NCBI GenBank assembly: GCA_964601505.1
Contig: CAZRNR010000007.1
Span: 1 to 63,971, forward strand
Length of the DNA: 63,971 bases
From: DRWZ01 sp964601505
Lineage (GTDB): Bacteria > Calescibacteriota > Calescibacteriia > Calescibacteriales > Calescibacteriaceae
Reading direction: 5' to 3'
The notes beneath the pieces were generated by a model. The model saw only the letters and a program-made list of their open reading frames with translations. It was not told where the DNA came from and ran no database searches. Made by a program: the position numbers and the translations under genes. Position 1 is the first letter of the stretch. Every line of letters begins with the position of its first letter. Positions 1 through 7,589 of this stretch are shown in pieces.

Positions 1-399
1 AATTTTTGTGAAGATTTCCATCATATTTTTTCTGCTTTTAACTATGTTTGCGACAGAGCAATAATGAAAAATTTGATTCATTTTCATGTTTTGCACATTT
101 ATCTTGAGCTTTCACACTTTAAGTTTTTATGTTTTTTTATTTTTCTCCTTTGCGTTTTTTTATTATTCCCAGTGTCTTTTATTATTTTTATCAGATGTTT
201 TCTTTCTTTGAAACTTTAACATTCTATTTCTAAACAGCTTTCTACGTTCATAATATTTTTAACAGAATTTGGAAATGATACTAATTCCTTTTCGTTGTTA
301 TATTTATTTATCTTTATGGATATCGACTCTTGGAACACTGACCTTAATCAAATTATGTTTCTGAATGATCTATGAGATTAGAGCTAAAATTATCTAAAA
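1..399. other. AT-rich stretch without a recognisable gene
   Basis: This is the left edge of the window, downstream of sufC. It is T-rich on the + strand and has frequent stops in every frame. I see no tRNA fold, no strong terminator and no remnant of sufB or sufD, which often adjoin sufC. Confidence 0.5.
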
Positions 400-1152
400 T
401 CACAGGACATCTTGAGCTTTTATTTCTGTTTTTTCAAGATTCAGGATATTTTCATAGCCTTTTGATTCTATATCCTTTGCCAGAGAGAAATCACCAGACA
501 TAACTATTTTACCTTGAAAAATGATATGGACAAAATTTGGCTTTATATAGTTCAAGATACGAGGGTAGTGGGTGATTATTATGATTGCCTTCTGATCGCT
601 CATATTTTCAATAATGGCTTGAGAAACAATTTTCAGGGAGTCTATATCAAGTCCTGAATCTATTTCATCTAATATATATAGTTTTGGATTGAGGATAAGG
701 GACTGAAGTATTTCAGTTCTTTTCTTTTCACCTCCAGAAAAACCTTTGTTAAGTTCTCTTTTTGTGAATTCATCAGGTATTTTGAGCTTTTTTATTTTTT
801 CTTTAAGTTCTTTTGAGAATTCAGCGAATTTTTTCTCACTTCCTGCTATGCTCCAAAGAAATTTACCGAGAGGAACACCGGGTATCTCCTGAGGATATTG
901 AAAAGCGAGAAATATTCCCATTTTTGCTCTCTCATTAGGTTTCATCTCATTTATAATCTTAGATTCAAATATTATCAATCCACTTTCTATTTTATATTTT
1001 GGATGTCCCATTATTGTTAGAGAAAGGGATGTTTTACCTGAACCATTGGGGCCCATTATAGCATGTATTTCACCTTTATTTACCAAGAGGTTTATACCAG
1101 AAAGAACCATTTTGCTATCCGCTTTTACATTCAGGTCCTTTATTTCAAGCAT
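400..1152 (-). CDS. sufC: SufC, Fe-S cluster assembly ATPase
   Basis: This is a 250-residue ABC ATPase of the SUF iron-sulfur assembly system. In that system SufC binds SufB and SufD and couples ATP hydrolysis to cluster assembly on the scaffold in the cytoplasm. Walker A GPNGSGKTS is at residues 34-42, the ABC signature FSGGEKKR at 138-145, and Walker B LYILDE at 158-163. The D-loop region DEIDSGLDID is typical of SufC rather than of transporter ATPases, and the switch His is at 195. Length is normal. The gene is divergent from the EamA transporter with about 24 bp between start codons. No sufB or sufD is visible, so the partners must lie elsewhere in the genome. Confidence 0.93.
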   Translation of the reverse strand: MLEIKDLNVKADSKMVLSGINLLVNKGEIHAIMGPNGSGKTSLSLTIMGHPKYKIESGLIIFESKIINEMKPNERAKMGIFLAFQYPQEIPGVPLGKFLWSIAGSEKKFAEFSKELKEKIKKLKIPDEFTKRELNKGFSGGEKKRTEILQSLILNPKLYILDEIDSGLDIDSLKIVSQAIIENMSDQKAIIIITHYPRILNYIKPNFVHIIFQGKIVMSGDFSLAKDIESKGYENILNLEKTEIKAQDVL

Positions 1153-1176
1153 AGCGTTTAATATTAGTTGTGTTTC

Positions 1177-2073
1177 ATGAAAATTAAAGATAAACAGTTA
1201 AAAGATAAAAAAGTGGGTTTGATTTTTATTTTACTCGCGGTAGCAAGTGGTTTTTTCACCGCATTATCTGATATTATATCTAAGGATTATATGAGAAGAT
1301 TTGATGTAGATGGCTTTTTTGCTCTTTATGTAAGATGGCTTTTCTGTTCATTGTCTTTGCTACCCCTTTTGTTTGCTGTTGAGTTCCCAAAAGATACCTC
1401 TATAATTCTGGTATCTCTTGGACTTGTTCCACTTGAGATAATTGCTGGATACCTTTATATGAAATCTCTTGAGATTGCAGAATCAACATTGGTTCTTCCT
1501 TTCCAATCCTTCACACCAGTCTTTATACCTCCTTTAGCATCATTTATGATAGGGGAAAAATATTCGGCTCAAGGACTTTTAGGAATAGGGCTTGTTGTTT
1601 CTGGAAGTTTTCTCCTTTTCAGGAACAATGGATATATAGCTAATGCAGATAAGAAAGCCATATTCTATATGCTCGGTGCAGCTTTAATATATGCATTCTC
1701 ATCCGTTGTCGGAAGATATGTTATTCTAAACACATCTCCTCTGTTTTTCTCTGTCTTTTATATGCTTGTTCTATCTCTTATTCTTACACCATATTTTATT
1801 AAAAAATACAGGCATTATAACTTGAGACATTTTTTCAAGTCAAGTATAATTCCATCTTTTGTTTTGGGCTTCACAACAGCTTTGGCAGTTATCACACACT
1901 TTGTTTCCGTCCTTAAGATTGAAACTGGATATATGATATCAATTAAGAGAACAAGTGTCATTTTTTCTGTGATATTGGGTTATTTGTTCCTCAGGGAGAA
2001 AAGTCAGATAAAAGAAAGGTTTCTTGGAGCTTTGCTTATGACTATAGGAGTTTTTGTTATCGCCATAAATTAA
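1177..2073 (+). CDS. EamA/DMT-family transporter
   Basis: This is a roughly 298-residue integral membrane protein of the drug/metabolite transporter superfamily. About ten hydrophobic segments are arranged as two EamA repeats (roughly residues 15-140 and 155-298). The first repeat contains a conserved-looking stretch around SLEIAESTLVLPFQS, and the second ends with a hydrophobic helix close to the C-terminus. I chose the ATG at 1177. A TTG nine bases upstream is in frame, but neither has a clear ribosome site. The substrate cannot be predicted; family members export amino acids or other small metabolites. It is divergent from sufC, and the link is probably only positional. Confidence 0.82.
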   Translation: MKIKDKQLKDKKVGLIFILLAVASGFFTALSDIISKDYMRRFDVDGFFALYVRWLFCSLSLLPLLFAVEFPKDTSIILVSLGLVPLEIIAGYLYMKSLEIAESTLVLPFQSFTPVFIPPLASFMIGEKYSAQGLLGIGLVVSGSFLLFRNNGYIANADKKAIFYMLGAALIYAFSSVVGRYVILNTSPLFFSVFYMLVLSLILTPYFIKKYRHYNLRHFFKSSIIPSFVLGFTTALAVITHFVSVLKIETGYMISIKRTSVIFSVILGYLFLREKSQIKERFLGALLMTIGVFVIAIN

Positions 2074-2345
2074 AAGCTCGGTTGATTTAAGAATATATAC
2101 TTAACATTACTTTCATTTGGACAGAAATCACCTTCGAGTTTCTACAATCAGCTTTGGTTCAATCAATCCGACAAATTATCTCTAATTCCAATAAAACAGT
2201 CAAATCATTTGTTGAAAAAGTTTTTAGACGATTCTCAATACCTTAAAAAATAATGATTCATTTCACTGCTATCTAATTATTAATATCTCAAAGTGTAACC
2301 TTGCATAAGAATTGGTGCTTATGGACATTCAATATGGTAGGGTAG

Positions 2346-2425
2346 GAACTAACTTACGCCTGTGGAGAGGTTTATAGCCTCGTTGAAGCAGGAAGCTCCA
2401 TCTTCTATAATATGGAGTAGTTCAC
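2346..2425 (+). mobile_element. Relic of IS200/IS605-type tnpB 3' end with omegaRNA-like hairpin
   Basis: The 488-bp stretch 2074-2561 has no intact gene. Within it, the frame beginning at 2346 reads TYACGEVYSLVEAGSS and stops at 2418-2420. From family knowledge this resembles the variable C-terminal end of TnpB proteins (..ACGE....EAGS..). An in-frame stop lies just upstream at 2343, so no tnpB remains. Overlapping it is a hairpin with arms CTCCAT (2396-2401) and ATGGAG (2412-2417), preceded by GAAG and followed at once by TAGTTCAC (2418-2425). That layout matches the right end of many tnpB elements, where the same segment forms the 3' scaffold of the guide RNA. The potential guide position would be 2426-2445. 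The call rests on motif memory, not on a search. I see nothing else in the rest of the intergenic region. Confidence 0.5.
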
Positions 2426-2561
2426 AATACCTTCAGAAGGGATATATTTTGACCAAGATTCTCCAAAGTTCCAAATGCCCACGCAAAACTATCTTCTCTA
2501 ATTGATTGAATATTTTTAAAATTCGTCAGATTCTACATATTAACTTGAATGTAGCGAAGTG

Positions 2562-3938
2562 CTACAAGATTACTCCAGACTTACCGAACAACTTTTTGAA
2601 TATTATAAGATTATTCACTTCATTTGTTGTCTCATATATGTGAGTAAGTTTTATATCTCTCCATAGCCTTTCAGCTATTTCTGATTTATCAATACCCTTT
2701 TCTTCTAAAAGGTCCATACATATCTGACATATCTCATAAGATATCCAGGATGAGTATGCTTTTGCTATGCTGGAGTAAATCTCTACTTTCTCAATGTCCT
2801 TTGAGAGAATTTTCAAGAAGATTTCTTTTCCTTTTCCTCCTATGAATCTTCCGATAGATTTAGGGATATTTGAGAGAGTCTTCAGTAGAAGTTTGAAGAA
2901 TATGTTTTTCTGCAATGACATCGGACCAAAGAAATCAATGAAAATACAGGCAGATATCCATATTTGTCGTGCTATATATAGTTTTGAGAGAGCTTCAGCT
3001 ATTTTGTAGGCTTGAAAGTTGTTAAAGTCATTGTATGATTTTCTTATTATATCTACAGTTATTTTTATAAGACCTTTTGCTATTCCTGTAGCTATTGCAC
3101 CAACTGGAGCGCGTGAGACCGAAAGGATCATCTCTGTGTTTTTAGAGCCAATATCCTCATCTGCCAGAATCATGTCATCTGGAACAAAAATGTCATCAAA
3201 AACGAGTTCAGCAGTTGGAGATGTCTTCTGTCCCATCTTATCTTCAACTCTTGAGACTTTGACATACGAAGAATCAAGAAGAAACCACATCATTTTTCCC
3301 GGTTCCGGAGAAGCTGCAACCGTTATATAGTTGGCGATTGAACCATTTGATATAAAAACTTTCCTACCATTTATAATGTATCCGCCTTTGGACTTTTTAG
3401 CTTTTGTTATTATTTTAGCCTTCATCAAAACTTCACCATCTTGCTGAACATCTGAACCCCCAGTCGGCTCGGTTAGTCCTAAAGCATATATCACAGGAAA
3501 ATCCTTTTCTTTCAATGGTATTTCTTTAAGAAATTCTGAAAATGCCCCTATATATGGAGAAAACATTATAGGTAGCAGACCAAGAGCGTGAGCACCAAAA
3601 ATTGTAAGAATACCTGATGAAATTGAACTCATATCCTCTGTGAAAAATGCATATGGCAGAGTTCTTATTCCTTTCCCTCCAAACTCCTCTGGTATTATTA
3701 AAGAGAAAAAGTTATATTTGCCTCCATTCTTTAGTAGCTCTCTATCAATATATGAAGGATTTTTCTCGGCCTCTTTTTCTGCTGTATTTATCCTTTCAAT
3801 GTTCTCAACAATGAATCTTCTACCTTTTTCTCTTACATCCTCTATCTCTTCTATATAATTTTTAAACTTCCCATCTCCCAAAATTTTTAGGGTAGGGTAT
3901 ATTGAGTCAATATCATCAAGAAAACTTTCGTAAATCAT
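2562..3938 (-). CDS. Acyl-CoA dehydrogenase family flavoprotein
   Basis: This is a 458-residue acyl-CoA dehydrogenase. Such enzymes use FAD to make the 2,3-double bond in an acyl-CoA and pass electrons to an electron-transfer flavoprotein. The flavin-contact motif LTEPTGGSD is at residues 155-163. The C-terminal helical domain carries IYETTNEV, whose first Glu (about 436) matches the usual catalytic base of the IYEGTSE motif. An extra hydrophilic stretch near 340-375 makes it somewhat longer than the usual 380 residues. The gene overlaps the upstream ADC-like gene by four bases (ATGA type), so the two are translationally coupled. The natural acyl substrate cannot be read from sequence. Confidence 0.88.
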   Translation of the reverse strand: MIYESFLDDIDSIYPTLKILGDGKFKNYIEEIEDVREKGRRFIVENIERINTAEKEAEKNPSYIDRELLKNGGKYNFFSLIIPEEFGGKGIRTLPYAFFTEDMSSISSGILTIFGAHALGLLPIMFSPYIGAFSEFLKEIPLKEKDFPVIYALGLTEPTGGSDVQQDGEVLMKAKIITKAKKSKGGYIINGRKVFISNGSIANYITVAASPEPGKMMWFLLDSSYVKVSRVEDKMGQKTSPTAELVFDDIFVPDDMILADEDIGSKNTEMILSVSRAPVGAIATGIAKGLIKITVDIIRKSYNDFNNFQAYKIAEALSKLYIARQIWISACIFIDFFGPMSLQKNIFFKLLLKTLSNIPKSIGRFIGGKGKEIFLKILSKDIEKVEIYSSIAKAYSSWISYEICQICMDLLEEKGIDKSEIAERLWRDIKLTHIYETTNEVNNLIIFKKLFGKSGVIL

Positions 3939-4663
3939 ACTTTTTTGGGCATATAAAGTATAGCCTTAAGATTTCTAATTTCCATAGATACCAAAGATTT
4001 TTTAGAAATCAAAACATCTTTTAGCTCTCCCCCTATCTTTGTACTTGGATTTAAATTAATTTCAGATGAAAGAAAACTTAGAGATATGTTTTCTCCAATC
4101 GCATCAACATTAGCTTTTATAAGAGTATTATCTTTTATCTGATAGGTTATAAAGTGAAATCTTTTCTTTCTTATAGGTAAAGATTTTCTTGCCTTAATCT
4201 TTACATCAAATATCTTTGTACTATCTGAAGAAAGAGAAAAATTTTCTTGAGAATATTTTATGTCGGATACGAATTTTGGATAATTATATATCAAGACTCC
4301 TGCAACATATGCAATCTCTGTCGTAACAGGTAGATGCCATACATGAACCTCAAATTCCCCCGACAAGAACGAAGATAAAACTTTAGCAGAACCAAAGGGA
4401 ACAGTTATCCCTATCTCGTTGTATGGACCTATATCTGTCTTTCTATATTCAAAACATGTTACTCCAACAAGTGTTATTCCAGGTAGAAGCTCAGCTATTT
4501 TTATTCTTCTATCCTTTATGTATTTTCTGATCCTTCTTGAGCTTGCAAAAAACATATTGACATTTGCGGAAGCATCATAGTAGAATATCGGAACCTTTCC
4601 TTTTAAATCTTGAAATGCTACCTCAAACTGTTGTATCCCATCAAAGAATTTTTCTGCTTCCAT
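3935..4663 (-). CDS. Acetoacetate decarboxylase-superfamily protein
   Basis: This 242-residue protein resembles the acetoacetate decarboxylase (ADC) fold. It has a GPYNEIGITVPF stretch near residues 79-90 and a YPKF motif at 128-131. In true ADC the Schiff-base Lys sits in a PKK motif and the second Lys lowers its pKa. Here the first Lys (130) is present but the second position is Phe, so activity on acetoacetate is doubtful. ADC-superfamily proteins can also be aldolases or dehydratases, or have unknown roles. It is the first gene of a two-gene operon with the acyl-CoA dehydrogenase, which points to acyl or keto-acid metabolism. A long palindrome lies five bases upstream of the start codon. 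Confidence 0.6.
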   Translation of the reverse strand: MEAEKFFDGIQQFEVAFQDLKGKVPIFYYDASANVNMFFASSRRIRKYIKDRRIKIAELLPGITLVGVTCFEYRKTDIGPYNEIGITVPFGSAKVLSSFLSGEFEVHVWHLPVTTEIAYVAGVLIYNYPKFVSDIKYSQENFSLSSDSTKIFDVKIKARKSLPIRKKRFHFITYQIKDNTLIKANVDAIGENISLSFLSSEINLNPSTKIGGELKDVLISKKSLVSMEIRNLKAILYMPKKV

Positions 4664-4667
4664 TGTT

Positions 4668-4690
4668 TTGATCTAAAATATTTTAATCAA
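4668..4690. promoter_or_regulatory. Operator-like palindrome at the ADC-like/acyl-CoA dehydrogenase promoter
   Basis: The centre TAAAATATTTTA is a perfect 12-bp palindrome (4674-4685). It is flanked by TTGAT (4668-4672) and ATCAA (4686-4690), with a single unpaired base at 4673. It begins five bases before the start codon of the ADC-like gene, where it would overlap a leaderless promoter and transcription start. A repressor site is the simplest reading, but the AT-rich background raises the chance of accidental dyads. Confidence 0.4.
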
Positions 4691-4796
4691 TTCTTGTATG
4701 AAAATGTGAATTATCTCTATATATGAACACAACATATTATTTTTATACTGAATATTATGAAATATACATTTTATTTATATTTTTTACTTTTCTATC

Positions 4797-5561
4797 ATGG
4801 CGGAATATCTGATAGGAACTTCTGGTTTCAGTTATGAAGACTGGAGAAATTATTTTTACCCAGAAAACCTTGATAAATCTGATTTTTTGTGGTATTACTC
4901 AAAGCATTTTAAGACGACAGAAATCAATTCAACTTATTATATCCTTATTTCTTTAAAGTCTGTTGAATCTATGGTTAGAAAGACCAGAGAAGATTTCATT
5001 TTTTCTGTCAAGGCGAATCAGATTTTTACTCATCGTAGGTATTACTCAGATACAGATGTTAAGAAGATGAAGGATATTCTATACGCTTTTGATAAAAAAC
5101 TCGGAGTTTTACTTTTTCAGTTCCCTCATTCCTTTCATAAGAACAAGTCTAATCAAGATTATATTAAAAAAATAAGGGATGATTTTTTTGAGTTTGACAT
5201 TACTTTTGAGTTTAGGTCTTACGAATGGTTTTCAGAAGATGTTTATAAAATTTTGAAAGACTTAGATATTGCTTTGGCCTGTGTAGATGAGCCAAGAATA
5301 AAAGGTCTACCACCGCCTATTTTTGTTCAGACAACAAAGAAATTTTCTTATTTGAGATTTCATGGTAGAAACTCTGAGAAGTGGTATAAGCATGAGAGAC
5401 CAGAGGAGAGGTATGATTATCTTTATTCCAGAGAAGAACTTCAGGAATGGGCAGAAGATATAAAGAGCACAGATGCTAAAAAGTTTTTCATTTATTTCAA
5501 CAACCATCCTCGCGCCCAAGCTGTAAGGAATGCAAAGATGATGGAAGAAATCCTTTTCTGA
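4797..5561 (+). CDS. DUF72 (YecE-like) family protein
   Basis: This 254-residue protein has the hallmarks of the DUF72/YecE family, a TIM-barrel family of unknown function. It has an N-terminal IGTSGFSYEDWRNYFYP, then NSTYY, FSVKANQIFTH, and a C-terminal YLRFHGRN followed by FIYFNNHP. Length and motif order are normal for the family. The ATG at 4797 follows an AT-rich stretch without a ribosome site. It runs toward tRNA-Ala, which starts 72 bp beyond its stop. No function is inferred beyond the family. Confidence 0.8.
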   Translation: MAEYLIGTSGFSYEDWRNYFYPENLDKSDFLWYYSKHFKTTEINSTYYILISLKSVESMVRKTREDFIFSVKANQIFTHRRYYSDTDVKKMKDILYAFDKKLGVLLFQFPHSFHKNKSNQDYIKKIRDDFFEFDITFEFRSYEWFSEDVYKILKDLDIALACVDEPRIKGLPPPIFVQTTKKFSYLRFHGRNSEKWYKHERPEERYDYLYSREELQEWAEDIKSTDAKKFFIYFNNHPRAQAVRNAKMMEEILF

Positions 5562-5633
5562 ATATAAAAAATTCCCAATACAGCTTTTTTGTATTATTCA
5601 ATAAACCTGATAAAGTTTTTATTTTTTTACAAT

Positions 5634-5706
5634 GGGGCTGTAGCTCAGCTGGGAGAGTACCGGAATCGCACTCCGGGGGTCGGGGGTTCAAATCCCCTCA
5701 GCTCCA
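5634..5706 (+). tRNA. tRNA-Ala (anticodon CGC)
   Basis: All four arms fold. The acceptor GGGGCTG pairs with CAGCTCC and includes the G3:U70 pair that is the alanine identity element. The D arm is GCTC/GAGT, the anticodon stem CCGGA/TCCGG with loop ATCGCAC, and the T arm GGGGG/CCCCT with loop TTCAAAT. The discriminator base is A at 5706 and CCA is not encoded. The last nine bases overlap the stop end of the opposite-strand methyltransferase gene. Confidence 0.95.
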
Positions 5707-6381
5707 CATAGGTGGCAATACCTCTAGTTTCCTTCGGCTTTCCTTTTGTGCGCAAAGAAGAAAAAACGCACAACTTCTCTCCGAAGAATGATGAAAAAAC
5801 CTTATGAAGCTTGGCATCAAACCTGATTTGTAAAACACAGATAGGATTTCTCCTAATCTGCTTGGATTATATACAACATATATACGTCCCCCTTTTTTCA
5901 GTATTTTTGATGAAACTCTCGCAAAACTTCTGAGGTCAAATGTGATTTCCCATTTCGCTTTATCATACTTTGTAGAGATTTTTCCCTCTCCTACCGGAAC
6001 ATAAGGTGGATTTGAAACTATTATGTCAAATTGAAATTTAAAAGGAGCAAATCTTATATCTCCAGCAATAGAATAAGCCTTTATTTTATTCAACCTAAAA
6101 TTCATTTCTGCTAGCTTTGCGACTTCTTTATCTATCTCTATACCATAGTATATGGAATCTGTCTGTAGAAAATTTCGTAATAACACAGGTATTATCCCAC
6201 ATCCTGTTCCAACATCAAGTATAAACTTTTTTGGTTCATTTTTAAAATGAGTCCCTTCAACTTCTGTGCAAAACTTACTCAACATCAAAGAATCATGAGA
6301 AAATCTCCACCTGTTTTTATACTGGAATATCTTTATTCCATATATTGTTGTCTCCTCAATTTCTTCTTGGTCATGAATCAT
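5698..6381 (-). CDS. TrmN6-like N6-adenine methyltransferase
   Basis: This is a 227-residue class I SAM-dependent methyltransferase. The SAM-binding motif ILDVGTGCG is at residues 54-62. NPPY (124-127) is the catalytic motif of enzymes that methylate exocyclic amino groups of adenine. The N-terminal FSHDSLMLSKF resembles the YfiC/TrmN6 enzymes that modify A37 of tRNA-Val, so that is the best guess. Other small-molecule or PrmC-like roles are less likely because of the N-terminal motif. The last codons and stop lie opposite the 3' end of tRNA-Ala, so the C-terminus is fixed by the tRNA sequence. ispF lies upstream on the same strand, 33 bp away. Confidence 0.72.
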   Translation of the reverse strand: MIHDQEEIEETTIYGIKIFQYKNRWRFSHDSLMLSKFCTEVEGTHFKNEPKKFILDVGTGCGIIPVLLRNFLQTDSIYYGIEIDKEVAKLAEMNFRLNKIKAYSIAGDIRFAPFKFQFDIIVSNPPYVPVGEGKISTKYDKAKWEITFDLRSFARVSSKILKKGGRIYVVYNPSRLGEILSVFYKSGLMPSFIRFFHHSSERSCAFFLLCAQKESRRKLEVLPPMWS

Positions 6382-6414
6382 GTTTGCTGTATTATTAAAG
6401 TAATATTTTCCTGA

Positions 6415-6909
6415 TCATAAATCTCTGTTATTTCTGTTCCTTCGTGATTTTTTCTTTGCAACAAGTAGTGCAACGGCCATAGCTCCGATACCTTCTGTTC
6501 TCCCAAAAGTTCCTATTCCTTCTGGACTCTTAACCTTAACATTGAATGAACTTTTTAATATCTGGCTTACATTATACTTTATCTGATTTATCTTTGGTCC
6601 TATCTTTGGTTCCTGAGCAATTATTACTGAATCAACAGATTTTATCTCGAATCCTTCACGCTTTATCATTTTTATAACTTCCTCTAGTATTTTTCTTGAA
6701 CTTATACCTTTGAATTTCTCCGGTGGGAATAATGTTCCAATATCCTCTTTCCCCGCTGCTCCAAGTATCGCATCTGATATGGCATGAAGTAAGACGTCAA
6801 CATCTTCAGACGCTCCTTCAAGAGCTCTGTAATCAAATTTAACTTGACCTAAAACCAAACCCATTTTTTTGCTGAAACGATGCATGTCAAATCCTATACC
6901 TATTCTCAT
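6415..6909 (-). CDS. ispF: IspF, 2-C-methyl-D-erythritol 2,4-cyclodiphosphate synthase
   Basis: IspF closes CDP-methylerythritol phosphate to the cyclic diphosphate in the non-mevalonate isoprenoid pathway. Zinc ligands are seen as D8 and H10 in GFDMH and H42 in LLHAISDAILG. The C-terminal GIGTFGRTEGIGAMAVALL is also standard. The protein is 164 residues. After the usual end (VALLVA) it has a basic tail of about 14 residues, KKKSRRNRNNRDL, longer than in most family members. The start is fixed by an AGGAGG seven bases before the ATG. It is divergent from the hypothetical gene at 6931, only 21 bp away. No other isoprenoid gene lies in the window. Confidence 0.95.
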   Translation of the reverse strand: MRIGIGFDMHRFSKKMGLVLGQVKFDYRALEGASEDVDVLLHAISDAILGAAGKEDIGTLFPPEKFKGISSRKILEEVIKMIKREGFEIKSVDSVIIAQEPKIGPKINQIKYNVSQILKSSFNVKVKSPEGIGTFGRTEGIGAMAVALLVAKKKSRRNRNNRDL

Positions 6910-6930
6910 TCAAGAAACCTCCTATATAAT

Positions 6931-7548
6931 ATGTTTCTATCTCAACTTAATAAAATTTATTTTGTGTTCATAAGATATTTAGCTTTTCTTGGATTTATGT
7001 TTTTCTACCCAATCACTACTATTCCACAGAAAATTGAGATAAAGATACTGATTCAATCTTCTGAATTTGTGATAACAAATCTTGATGCTATGTTTGAATG
7101 TAATGTATATAAGATTTATAATCTTTCTGATCTCAAAAATTGCAATGATGAGAAAGTACTTAAATCTTTTGCCATTTTATCCATTCTGAGGAAAAGGATC
7201 GAAAATTTTATTGGATTCCAAGAGGATATTTTAAGGTATGTTATTGACGGAAAATGGAATGAGATGGCAAAAATAGATGAAGAAAAAGAAAAGGAATTTG
7301 ATTACTTTGTAAAATTCGGTTATTCTATATATGACATCCAAGAAGAGGCGAGAAAAATATTAATTTTTTCAGAGAAGCTGAAAAACACTCTAGGAATTGA
7401 AATAAAAAACTTCATTGATTTTTCATATAATTACGTCTCTTATGGTGAAAATTTCTTACAAGAAGATTTTGATAGGGAGAGGAGAGTACAAATGAAGATA
7501 ATATATGACTTTATAAAATCTTTCCTTTTAACTGACTTGAGATTCTGA
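6931..7548 (+). CDS. Hypothetical protein with N-terminal membrane or signal segment
   Basis: This 205-residue protein is not recognised. Residues about 9-27 form one hydrophobic segment (YFVFIRYLAFLGFMFFY), which could be a signal peptide or a single membrane anchor. The rest is charged and probably helical, rich in Lys, Glu, Ile and Phe, with no cysteine pairs or catalytic motif. I used the ATG at 6931 because an upstream in-frame start would run into ispF. A TATAAT touches this ATG, too close to be its own -10 box, so the true start could be further in. It lies 41 bp before the PilB/GspE gene in the same direction and may be co-transcribed with it. Confidence 0.55.
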   Translation: MFLSQLNKIYFVFIRYLAFLGFMFFYPITTIPQKIEIKILIQSSEFVITNLDAMFECNVYKIYNLSDLKNCNDEKVLKSFAILSILRKRIENFIGFQEDILRYVIDGKWNEMAKIDEEKEKEFDYFVKFGYSIYDIQEEARKILIFSEKLKNTLGIEIKNFIDFSYNYVSYGENFLQEDFDRERRVQMKIIYDFIKSFLLTDLRF

Positions 7549-7589
7549 CAGTTCAAATATTTTGGACAGAATTTTTTAATTTTTTTGTT

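Noticed and set aside
2074..2345. Search for a full tnpB or tnpA upstream of the hairpin
   Set aside because: All frames are closed by stops and no DED, RuvC or HUH motif is visible.
6880..6930. Upstream start for the hypothetical gene at 6931
   Set aside because: It would overlap the ispF coding region and its ribosome site.
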